A stretch of DNA of 64,000 bases from Epiperipatus broadwayi (taxonomy: Eukaryota; Onychophora; Udeonychophora; Euonychophora; Peripatidae). Shown piece after piece: positions 55,065-64,000 of this stretch (the stretch's first letter is position 1; every line of letters starts with the position of its first letter). The notes beneath the pieces were generated by a model. That model saw nothing but the letters and a program-made list of their open reading frames with translations, was not told where the DNA came from and searched no databases. A program made the translations under genes and the position numbers. Where the stretch lies: contig JAQFVV010012394.1 in assembly GCA_028023455.1 (NCBI GenBank), positions 26,797,053 to 26,861,052 of the forward strand, written 5' to 3'.

Positions 55065-55203
55065 TAATTTCAAATCAGCTGAAATGTTCTTGTAACTTCG
55101 TTTTTGATATTTGTTATTTAAAATGAATAGGAATTAACTCTATATTGTAAATTTAAATTAATTCAAAAAAGCAAAAAGAACATCTTTGCTGATTTGAAAT
55201 TCA
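55065..55203. mobile_element. Small foldback, ~140 bp
   Basis: TAATTTCAAATCAGCTGAAA with TGTTCTT (55065-55091) pairs with AAGAACATCTTTGCTGATTT and GAAATTCA (55177-55203), with four or five mismatches. Confidence 0.7.
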
Positions 55204-55209
55204 CTCTTC

Positions 55210-56520
55210 TTGTTATCATTACTCAAATGGTGAGGTGAAAATGGATTCATTTTTTACCTTAGAGTAGCTGATGTTGTTACCAGGTAGCACTCCATGTATA
55301 CAGATTTATCTCTCTAGGAGTTAATGCTGTAATATTCTATCACTTTGTAAATTAAGTGTATAAATATAATTTTAAAAAAAGACCCACAATTAATTTTTTT
55401 AAAGTATATATATAATTTTTAGATTCAATTCAAGTTAGATTTTTGTTTTTTAGTAATCCAATATTGGTCAGTAAATGGGTACTCCAATACTCTCCAATTC
55501 GCAATTGAAAATCTCCATGAGAAATATTTTCTACCTCACTGATTCTCTTCCTCTGCCATATACTCGTCTTTTTAAATTCTTTTACCTACACAAACATACA
55601 TCTATATTAAAGCTCTTATGATTCTACAGAAAGGGCTAACCTAGCACATCTATAAACTGGTTTCAAATCTAGACCATGAAAATCCACATTTCTTTAAGTT
55701 AGCCAATCTTTAGTCAAACTAGACAACCACCCAATGTTGACTGACAAATGAATACTACCGATTTTTAACCCAAACTTCAACTACTCAGAAATTGGCATGT
55801 TTGGCAAAGGTGATCTAATCTATTTTCCTTAGTTATCAAAAAAGATCTACAATAATTTCTAGAAATAATCTTCTTAAAAAGCTAAATGGCACTATGTGAT
55901 ATAACAAGGAGGGTAATTGAAATACTCTTAAGAACAGTTTCTATAGTGTTATGCATATACTATTACTAAATATTGGGCCTCTTTTTGGCAAGAGCATTAA
56001 TTCTAAAGTTTTAGTCATATAGTTGAATATTAGTAATTAAATCATTACTATTCCATTTGTATGGTTTCCCATACTTTTGCATTCCTTTCACCAGGTGGGA
56101 TCAGAAGACAAATTGGTTCACAAAAAAATGTACAAAAAGCTTTGCAAGTATATCTGATTTTACCACCATTATCCCAAGTTATAAATAATTTCCTCACTAA
56201 AAATGTACCTCAAATCAAGATTATCTTGCCTGGATATTCAATCACGAAAATCTTTTCAAAGAAAGTTCCATGCAAGGTTCCACTAGATTCGGGTTTGGTC
56301 TTCCTAAAAGTTACTGGATGTATTCCCTTCAAAAAATTCAGCATCACCTATGGTTATTCAATAAATTAAATATAAAGCCTTTGATTTATGTAACTAAAGA
56401 CAATTTATGCCTTAATTGAAGGCCTCAATAATGACATGAATGAATCCATCTATTGGTCGGAATCTGTACTAATATGATTATTGTAAATAGTTGGCTAATT
56501 TGCAAATTTGAATTTCTATC
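55210..56520. other. No confident gene; one weak frame
   Basis: A 102-codon plus-strand frame at 56061-56369 is preceded by a plausible acceptor (CATTCCTTTCACCAG at 56080-56094). In another frame a short piece after this acceptor reads VGSEDKLVHKKMYKKLCKYI. Neither has a matching donor or polyadenylation context, so no exon is called. Confidence 0.3.
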
Positions 56521-56524
56521 ATGT

Positions 56525-56640
56525 CTCAAATAATTAAATAGATAACTAATTGGTAGTATATAAGAACTTAGAGCACTGTAAATGACAGAGCGATCCGTGG
56601 ACTTTGAGCTCAAGAGTCCACTACGGATATAAAGTTATTT
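56525..56640 (-). mobile_element. SINE family A, minus-strand copy
   Basis: In reverse complement: GTAGTGGACTCTTGAGCTCA, AAGTCCACGGATCGCTCTGT, CAGTGCTCTAAGTTCTTATA and then ATTTAATTATTT. Diverged but in the right order. Confidence 0.6.
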
Positions 56641-56644
56641 GTTT

Positions 56645-57090
56645 TTGCTCTAAAATTTCTATTTATATTACAAAAAAAAAAAAAAAAGGTTATTTATTAG
56701 GTCATCCTTATAGATTCCAGCCAAGATTTTTCAAAACTATTCAACGCACAAGAGAAAAAATTGAGAGAACGGATTAAACAAACCAATTCGTCTATTTTTA
56801 CAGCCGTTTTAATTTTTAATGTTTAATGCTTTTAGCATTATTTTATTATACTTTCTTAAAGGGGGATAAATTTATTGCATGTTGATTGTTATAAAAAGAT
56901 CGTCTAAGCTTTTTTTTGTTTGTTTGTTTCTCAAAGAAGGCAGAGAAAATACCACCCATCATCACTCCTTTCCATATCAATTTCGCTATTAAAATGTCCG
57001 TGTCGCATCGTTAATATTATAGCTACAATCATTTTAAAGTAACATTGCGTATATTAAAAAACACACTTGCCATAATAAACATTCATTTTA
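56645..57090. other. No recognised feature
   Basis: AT-rich, with an A run near 56673-56687. Confidence 0.4.
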
Positions 57091-57094
57091 TTCA

Positions 57095-57655
57095 AAATCA
57101 TCATCATCACCAATCCATTGCGGGATGAAAGTCTCTCCAAGTTTAATCTAATTTTTCTTATTTGTATCCTCCCTTCTCTATATCACACCAGCAAATTTCA
57201 TTATTTCATCCATTCACCTCACATGCGGTCTCTTTTTAGGTCTTTTACAAACTTTTGGGATCTAATTTAAAAGTTCAATTGCCATTTGCTGTCATTTCTC
57301 TTAGCAATATGTCCAGATCAGCTCCATTTAAGTGTTTTAATTCTTTCAATGACGTCAGTAATATTTGTTGGTTCTATCAGCCATGTATTTTGTTTCTGAT
57401 CATTTCTTCATTGAGTAATCTGAAATTTCTCTATTGCTCTTCTGTTAAGTGTCCAAGTTTCAGATCCATAAGTAAGAACTGATAAAACACATTGACATAT
57501 TTTATTTTAATATTAAGTTATTTCTATCAAAATCGCTCCATCCAAGTTTAAATCTATGATTAATTGCATCCAGTATGTTTCCATCTGTATTAATAATCTG
57601 GCCAAGATATTTTTCATTGTTAACTTCTTCTAATTCAGCATCATCAATCTACTTT
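57095..57655 (-). mobile_element. RTE-like LINE 3' fragment, (TGA)n-tailed family, copy 3
   Basis: The tail is seen as ATCATCATCATCACC at 57099-57113. The minus strand carries the same C-terminal protein block as 22145-22680, in a broken frame, with blocks such as CCATTTAAGTGTTTTAATTC and TGTTAAGTGTCCAAGTTTCA shared at DNA level. The 5' break is near 57655. Confidence 0.78.
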
Positions 57656-57843
57656 CTTCCAAATAGAATTTTGTTCAAAATATTATTTATTATCACCAGC
57701 CAAAATAAAATTATAAATCCACTACAGTGCAAAGCAATGCAGCACAAAACCAAACATATACTTCCAAATTATGGGAAAGTATGATATTATACATATATGT
57801 TTTTGAACTGTGTTTCTTTACACTTAAAAGTCTGCCTTGTCAA

Positions 57844-57915
57844 GCATTAGTGGCCTAGCGGTTAGCATAGCTGCCTTCCAAGCAGCTGGCCCAGGTTCGC
57901 TTCCCGGTCAACACA
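57844..57915 (+). mobile_element. tRNA-Gly(TCC)-like sequence, probably a SINE head
   Basis: The 72 bases align end to end with metazoan tRNA-Gly(UCC). The D region reads TGGCCTAGCGGTTAGCA, the anticodon arm is GCTGC-CTTCCAA-GCAGC (perfect 5-bp stem, anticodon TCC) and the T arm is CCAGG-TTCGCTT-CCCGG (4 of 5 pairs). The acceptor stem (GCATTAG against TCAACAC) has lost about three pairs, so it is unlikely to be a working tRNA. GACATATG and an A run follow, as in the SINE at 14445-14550. Confidence 0.7.
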
Positions 57916-58018
57916 TTTGACATATGGGGGAAAAAAGTCTGCCTTGGCAGGGAAACCATTGATAGTAGATTTTGTTATTTAATTTCGACTAATCTTCTAG
58001 GATTCTAGGTTTAATAAT

Positions 58019-58850
58019 TGTGCTATTTTTTACTAGTCCAAAAGACAATTTACAGAATGAACTTAATATTTTGAATGCAACACATAAAGATTTTGGTTTA
58101 TTAATTAATGTTCAAAAAACTTGTTCTTTATTAACCAGTGCCAAAAATAAAAGTTCTGCAATTTTTATCTTGGATGGTTATCAATATGAGAATGTAAATC
58201 AGTTTAAATACTTTAATAATTTTATCTATAGAAATGTGAGCTTAGATGTTGAGATATAATATAGACTTCAATGTATTGCAGATGTTTTTAATAAATTAAA
58301 ATAATAGAGTATTTTATTACAAGGAATAAGTTAGCTGAATATAAAGTTACCTCATTTGTTGTATGGAAGTTGAGACTTGAGCATCTTCCATCTGGCAAGA
58401 TTGTAAAACCAATCAATATATTCTTCAATTTGATGGATGTTCTATAATAGAGTCCATCCTTGTAAAATAACAGCTTCGGTGAATTGGACGTGTCAAATAA
58501 ATGAGCAATGCAAGATTTTCTAAAAGAGTGTTTCTAAAAGAGTGTTTTATAATAAACTTTAGCATGGTTTTCATAGGAGAGATAGATCCAGTCTAAATTA
58601 TAAATACTATCTCAAGAACATAATTGTTTCTATTGGGAAGATATAGCTAAGAAGAGAATAATACATTGGAGAACTACAATTAAAAATAGTGTTGAAGTTA
58701 TTCTGAAAAGAAATGTGTTTTACTGAAGAAATTAGATAATATTGCAAAACTTCAAATAAATAGAAAAATGGAGCATGATCTATGTGTAGACATATCGGTG
58801 TTTCACAAATTGATTTGAATAATCATCACAAAACTCAGTTCTGAAACACC
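58019..58850 (+). pseudogene. Decayed LINE reverse transcriptase (LINE family 3), second copy
   Basis: A 79-codon frame (58020-58259) holds NILNATHKDFGLLINVQKTC, IFILDGYQYENVNQFKYF and NVSLDVEI, the segment just after the RT catalytic box. Farther on, broken frames show an LYGS/ETW-like and an LRWIGRVK-like segment (58360-58500). The order and residues match the copy at 9600-10235. The 3' end seems to run into the pyrimidine-rich microsatellite at 58860. Confidence 0.72.
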
Positions 58851-58859
58851 TTCCCATCC

Positions 58860-59185
58860 TCCCTCTCTTCTTTTTTTTTCTTGGAATTAGAATAATCATA
58901 CTTATTTATGAGTGGTTATTTCTCTTCTTCCTCCTTTTTCTTTTTATTCTTCTTTTTAATATTACTATTTTTCTTATTGCTATAGTTATCATATTCTTAT
59001 TCTTATTAGTAGTAGTAATAGAGTAGAAATAGTAGTAGTAATAGTATTTGCATTCTTAAGTAGTATTCTTTTTCTTGTTGTTGTTATTATTATTATCATT
59101 CTTCTTCTTAATATTATTCTTTTTATTCTTCTCTTTTTCCTTTTCTTCTCCCTCCCCCTCTTCTTCTTCTTATTAATGATTTAAT
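58860..59185. repeat. Pyrimidine-rich microsatellite tract
   Basis: A mixture of TTC, TTA, TAG and TTG triplet runs, for example TTATTCTTATTAGTAGTAGT and CTCTTCTTCTTCTTATTA. It directly follows LINE family 3, so it may have grown from the element's 3' tail. Confidence 0.7.
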
Positions 59186-59189
59186 TATA

Positions 59190-60045
59190 AATTGGCATAT
59201 TTAGTTTATTATATCGATTAGTTAGATTTGGCATTTCATATTTTATATTTATTATATATAATAAAAATTGAAAATATATATTCAAGGTGTGCTAATTGTT
59301 AAGCCTTCCATAAGGTATTAAAAATATAAATCAATCTCTATTTTGCAAGCTGCAAATATAGATATAGAAATTCAGGTTTTTGATATCTCTAGATCATCTG
59401 ACAAATGAAGATGGTTTATGAGATGCAAGCATTATGAGAAAAAGTGGTCTGTTTTTTTTTGGACTGGACAATGTTTGTAATACAGAGGAGGTGAGGTGAG
59501 GAATGCACTGAAAAAAATACAAAAAATTTGAAAATATATATTATTGTATTATGAAGTTTAGTGCCTTTGCTTCTGTTATTAATCTGGAATTCAAATCAAA
59601 CCATATATATATATGATTTCAAATAGTCATAATGTTTCTTTAGCTGGCTATATCATAGCCAAATTAACTAGCTAACCAATTATTGGTTAGTCATTAAGTA
59701 TCTATAAGAAAAAAACCAGTAAATCCCAACATCTGGTATTGGACGAGCCTGGTGACTGCTGCCGTTTTCATTATTTCCTTATTGAGAAGTGGAAAAGTTT
59801 TTTGCAAGTGGTTATTTCAAGGCACTTTTACTTTTATTAATATATATATATAATCATTAAAATCAATCAACATATAGACACCCCAATATCAACAACAATC
59901 AACAATCTCAATCTGTTGTCAAGGCAACCTCCTTTTAATAATAAAGATCAATATTGGGAATTTGTAAGTGTTGTCTGATTTTAATGATTGCTTACAAACT
60001 CATTTAGCCTTGAATATTATTTTATTTATATATATCACACAATAC
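59190..60045. other. No recognised gene
   Basis: AT-rich DNA. ATCTGTTGTCAAGGCAACC near 59912 matches one arm block of the foldback at 52037-52243. Confidence 0.4.
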
Positions 60046-60050
60046 ATCTC

Positions 60051-60252
60051 CATCTTTCATTATAGTCCAAGATCATAATATAGACAAATTGATCTTTGAA
60101 CTGTAACAGATTGAAATTGTTTAATTCAGAGAAGTTTAATAAATCCCATTACATGGGCAAATATAAATGTCTATGAACAAAAAAATCTCAATTTATTATA
60201 GTCCATGTGTCAACTTTGTCTATATTAACATCTTAGACCATAGTGAAAGATG
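60051..60252. mobile_element. Foldback, ~200 bp with 38-bp arms
   Basis: CATCTTTCATTATAGTCCAA with GATCATAATATAGACAAA (60051-60088) pairs with TTTGTCTATATTAACATC and TTAGACCATAGTGAAAGATG (60215-60252), with about six mismatches. The pairing continues partly inward (AATTTATTATAGTCCATG). Confidence 0.75.
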
Positions 60253-60259
60253 TATACAG

Positions 60260-61110
60260 GATGCCTTGATAACTGATTAAAAATTCCTGGTGTAAATAAA
60301 CTTGAGATTTTATCATTTATGCAAAATCAGGTTTACTATGTCTATACATATGAAGGTTTTCATGCATAAATGAAATATTATATTCTATAGTAAATTTCAG
60401 AGACAACTGTCTAGAATATTAAAATGTATAAACATATCTGTCATTTCAGCAAAATAGCATTAGCCCTCAATACAGGTCACTATAAAGACTTAGAAAGTTA
60501 TAAAGAATTAATTAAAATCTATGCAAGGAAGCAGAGTATGTGATATTACAGTACAAAAAACTAGAATTTATTAAAGATTGTACTATTTTTGTTTAACCAA
60601 TCGAATAATATGGTTTTAATTTAAATTTAGTCAAAGATTTGTATTAATATGCAGGAAAAAGCTCATCCACATAGTATTATGTTTATTCAAACAGTTCAGT
60701 CTTTCCAAATGAAAAGATGACTAAACTTCTGCCTACATGGAAAGGCTTTTATACAGAAATTAATATAAACTGTCGCTTAAATTTAAATTAAAATCCTCTT
60801 ATTTGATTCTTATCATCTTGAGTTTGATCTTTGCTTTGATTAGGCAGCATTAGTACTATCTTTATCTAGGCCTACTTTTTGTAACACATGCTCTACATTT
60901 ACTTCCTTCTACAATTCTTAATTAATTTTTTATATCTTACTATGTCTCATAGTGATCATATAATAATATCTTTTCCCAGTTGGAGGCAAATACAATTTTA
61001 GCGAAACATCAGATATATTTATAAAATTTTAAATTCTACATAGTTGTTTTCAGAAGTTACTATATAGGATTATAATATTAATAATATATATTATATTATT
61101 AATATATATT
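60260..61110. other. No recognised feature
   Basis: AT-rich DNA without convincing frames. Confidence 0.4.
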
Positions 61111-61115
61111 TGAAA

Positions 61116-61190
61116 CAACTCATTGTGTGCAGTGGTAGATCATCTGTCTGCTGTGCCAACAACCTAAGTTCAAATTCAGACTAAATAAAT
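61116..61190 (+). mobile_element. tRNA-like SINE scrap
   Basis: TGTGCAGTGGTAGATCATCTG (box-A-like) and, 30 bases on, CTAAGTTCAAATTCAGAC (box-B-like) at tRNA spacing. It may be a diverged member of family A or another tRNA-derived SINE. Confidence 0.45.
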
Positions 61191-61194
61191 GTGA

Positions 61195-61680
61195 ATATTT
61201 TTCAATAAACTTGGGTTTTTCCTTATAGTTGACCACAACCAGATCAACTAACCATTTGATGTCAGTCAGTAAATAGGTCTCTAACTATCATTAGTTAGAT
61301 GATAACACAAGGATAGAAAACCATTCATATTTTCATAACCTGACAAATGGAAAGCCTTCATCAATCTTCTATGGGATTACTGGAAAGATTTTTTTTCCTA
61401 TAGTGGGCTAGTCAATAGGCTATTTGTAAAAAAATAGAAAATATAATAAAATAAACAAATAATGGTATCTGATGATAAGTCTATCTTACATTAAGCCATT
61501 TTCTGCATTTATAATTCTATTCATTCAATACATTACAAATGATGGCCAATCTGAGGCAAACTAATCATTATCAGCTACTAATATTTGTTTATATATATTA
61601 TGACATTTTCATTATGTTAACAAGAATGTTCATCTTATCTATGGAAGTATATTAATTCAAACATTTAACTTTATAAACAT
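61195..61680. other. No recognised feature
   Basis: AT-rich DNA. Confidence 0.4.
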
Positions 61681-61689
61681 ATAGTATGG

Positions 61690-63740
61690 ACAGATCCAAA
61701 TAGCAGACTCATCACAAATTCCTCCATTCTATTCTCTTTATTACCCAGCTCTTCAATTCCATGTTTATCTTCCTATTTGTTATATCATTTAGCAAGATCA
61801 ATCTTTTTGGTCTTTCTTCTTATTTCCACTCTCCACTTCGTCCAAAACATAATTCATTAAACCATTCTTTCTTCTTAATATATGTCTAATCCAGTTTCTG
61901 TTTCTATCTCTAATTTCCTCAATCAATCTTCTTTTTTTTTTTCATTTATTTATTTCAAAAGTTACTCATTTGTCATTTTATTCATTCAAATAATTTTTTC
62001 CATCTTTTCTCTATGACATGTCAAAGGCTTCCAATCAGTGTTTAATTTTGTGTACTCATTATCCACGTTTCACAACCATACAGTACTACACTTCACTCAT
62101 GGCATTTAGTTAATTAACCTTTTCCTTAATTCTCTCTTTAAAGGTCCACATAATATGTCATTTCTCTTAGTAAATGCAAATGCTATTTTTCTTTTAATTC
62201 TCACCACTTCTTCCATCCTCACTCAACCAACTACTCAAATATCTAAGTTCATTTGCCTGTTGCACTATATTATAATCGGTTTCCACATGCAATCTTTTTG
62301 TATTCCTCTCTATCCATAAATACTTGGTCTTCTCAACATTAATATTCATTCAAGATTCCATATATTCTTCCTCCAATTTATTCAACATATTCTGAAGATT
62401 CTTTTCATCCTCACCTATAAGAGCCATATCATCTACAAATATTTTACATTTTATTATTCTCCCTCCAACATTTGATCCTTTTCAGTTGAAATATTTATTT
62501 AATATATCTTCTAAATAAAGAAAAGATGGCATACTATTTCCTTGCTTAATTTCTTTCTATATTCACTTCATCAATATCATTATTCTCTAGTTTAATTCTT
62601 ATTCTTTGTCCAATATATATAAAACAAATTAATTCTCTCTCTTTTCAATACACTCCTTTATTTTTTTAGGATGGTCATAAGTTTACTCCAGATTATTCTA
62701 CCAAATGCTTTTTTCAAACCAACAAAACATATACCAATTCTTTTTTTTTTTTTTTCAATATATATCTTTGTAATTGTTCTAACAGCATCAGCACCATCTC
62801 TTGAACTTTTCCCTCTTGAAAACCAAACTATTCTTCTCCCATATAATATTCTACCTTCTCATAAATTCTTTGAATTAAAATCCTCAATAAAAATTTTGAA
62901 GTGAGAAAACAAACTTATTGTCCTGTACTCTTCACATTTAATAGCTTTCTTTTTTTCTAGCGAATGAAATCATTATAGTCCTCAAAAAATCTTCAAGTCA
63001 AACTCCACTATTATATATCAAATTGCAAAATCTAACTATTTCATTCATAATAATTTCTCCGTTTCATTCAAAAATTTGATAGATATTGCATCAAATCCAA
63101 CAGCTTTACAATTTTTCATTTGTTCAATTAACTTTATTACTTCATCTGTCAATATGTTCATATCTTTATCATCTACTTCAACATCATTTTCAAATTCATA
63201 ATTAATGGAATTATTTTCTTTCTTAAATAGGTACTGAAGATATTCTTTCCATATTTTCCATATAGAATCAATATCACTTAATCTCCTTTCATTCTTATCA
63301 GCTATTTCATTTGTTAATTATTTCTTTTTTCCCAAGTGACATTTCTAATTCTATCAAATATCTGATCATATTATTTTTTACCTATTGAAGCACTTCCATC
63401 TCTCTACATTCTTTTGCTAAATCTGTTTCTGTCCTTAATTCATTATTAATTTTTCTATCTGCTCTTTGTCCTTTCTCATACTGATATTCTTCCATTTTCC
63501 CCATCTTTTCCACCATATCTCCCACTATCCAAGGTCATTTAGCTTTCTTTCATTTTTTGCTGTTTTTAATAACCCTTCTTTAATACTACACCAATACTTA
63601 TCAGAATTATTCCCATATTACTCATCTTTATCAATTCTTTTTATTATATTTTCACACATTACACCAAATCTTTTTTCTATTTGTCTCAATTTATCTGAGT
63701 CCCATTCTACATATCATTCCCTCTTTTTACTCGTTTTAAA
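61690..63740 (-). pseudogene. Decayed LINE, RT and C-terminal region (LINE family 4)
   Basis: The minus strand shows LINE protein in many short frames. In order these are DEVIKLIEQMKNCKAVGFDA, EQFGFQEGKSSRDGADAVRT, a motif A remnant as WYMFCWFEKSIW (the Asp lost) and motif C FVDDMALIGEDEKNLQNMLN. Then come ELRYLS, LYGCETW and a C-terminal RNWIRHILRRKNGLMNYVL with a lysine-rich segment. The C-terminal NWIxHxLRRxxG pattern belongs to LINE families common in arthropods and other invertebrates. Numerous stops and indels show it is old. Confidence 0.78.
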
Positions 63741-63749
63741 AAAACTTAT

Positions 63750-63888
63750 ATATATATATATGATTGAACTTCATCACAAGTTAGGATCATCTTGTTCTAC
63801 AAATATTAATATATTAATGAGCTAAAGAAACATTTAAAAATAACTAGGCAGATTCAGATTAAAAATACATTTGTAGACATACTATATA
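63750..63888. other. No recognised feature
   Basis: Short AT-rich spacer with a TA run at 63749-63760. Confidence 0.4.
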
Positions 63889-63889
63889 C

Positions 63890-64000
63890 ACATAAGCTTC
63901 ACATGATTACCATCTAGGTGCTGTGCTCTCAGATCCAAGGCTTCTCACTGACAAAAGCCTTAAGCTAGAAACTAGTCTGGGGATATTGGATGAGTAGGCA
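63890..64000. mobile_element. Foldback family F, cut by the window edge
   Basis: GTGCTCTCAGATCCAAGGCT, TCTCACTGACAAAAG, GCTAGAAACTAGTCTGGGGA and TATTGGATGAGTA match the right arm of the 38215 copy. The remainder continues beyond the window. Confidence 0.75.

Noticed and set aside
56061-56369. 102-codon plus-strand frame after a good acceptor-like site
   Set aside because: Residues before the acceptor are part of the same frame, no donor or poly(A) context fits, and no motif is recognisable. Left as a weak candidate only.
57844-57915. Functional tRNA-Gly gene
   Set aside because: The acceptor stem has about three broken pairs and the T stem one, and a SINE-like A-rich body follows.
1-64000. 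CRISPR array, operons, prokaryotic mobile elements
   Set aside because: Repeats are not regularly spaced with unique spacers, there are no ribosome-binding-site-led gene runs, and LINEs and SINEs show the DNA is eukaryotic.

Overview
This window is AT-rich animal (metazoan) intergenic or intronic DNA, and almost everything recognisable in it is a transposable element. No bacterial operons, rRNA genes or CRISPR arrays are visible. Non-LTR retrotransposons (LINEs) of several clades, tRNA-derived SINEs and many foldback elements, in a background rich in TA, T and A runs, fit a large invertebrate-type genome. The sequence alone does not identify the species.

Layout. Positions 1-3100 hold SINE copies and two foldback families, including a long young inverted repeat at 1190-2097. 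At 3105-3415 there is one good candidate for a host exon: a terminal exon with a splice acceptor, a 102-codon frame, a stop and an AATAAA signal. From 3712 to 6005 a foldback element encloses a 5'-truncated LINE (RT plus C-terminal zinc knuckle) and a small TA-flanked MITE. Two more copies of that LINE lie at 7675-8558 and 27495-27885, all three with the same 3' end and a (TCACA)n-type tail. A TIR element with internally duplicated units sits at 12738-13510. The decayed 5' half of an L1/Tx1-like LINE occupies 16355-19740 and is interrupted at 19090-19111 by a 22-base exact match to the Illumina sequencing adapter. An oppositely oriented LINE C-terminal fragment lies at 20865-21929. Three 3' fragments of an RTE-like LINE with a (TGA)n tail are at 22145-22680, 28953-29225 and 57095-57655.

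The best preserved element is a full-length RTE-type LINE at 43320-46807 (minus strand), flanked by a perfect 16-bp target-site duplication and broken only by a few frameshifts. It is clearly GC-richer than its surroundings. Other features are a ~50-bp minisatellite (39585-40345), a hAT-like MITE (53085-53632), a cluster of SINEs at 26038-27325, a tRNA-Gly(TCC)-like SINE head (57844-57915), several foldbacks between 52 and 60 kb, and a decayed LINE at 61690-63740.

The elements do not form a cellular pathway. Autonomous LINEs would have supplied the endonuclease and reverse transcriptase for their own spread and probably for the SINEs, while the foldbacks and MITEs depended on DNA transposases not encoded here. 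I did not find a convincing new biological system. The most useful observations are the embedded adapter (an assembly defect), the dated RTE insertion, the host exon and several uncharacterised foldback families.
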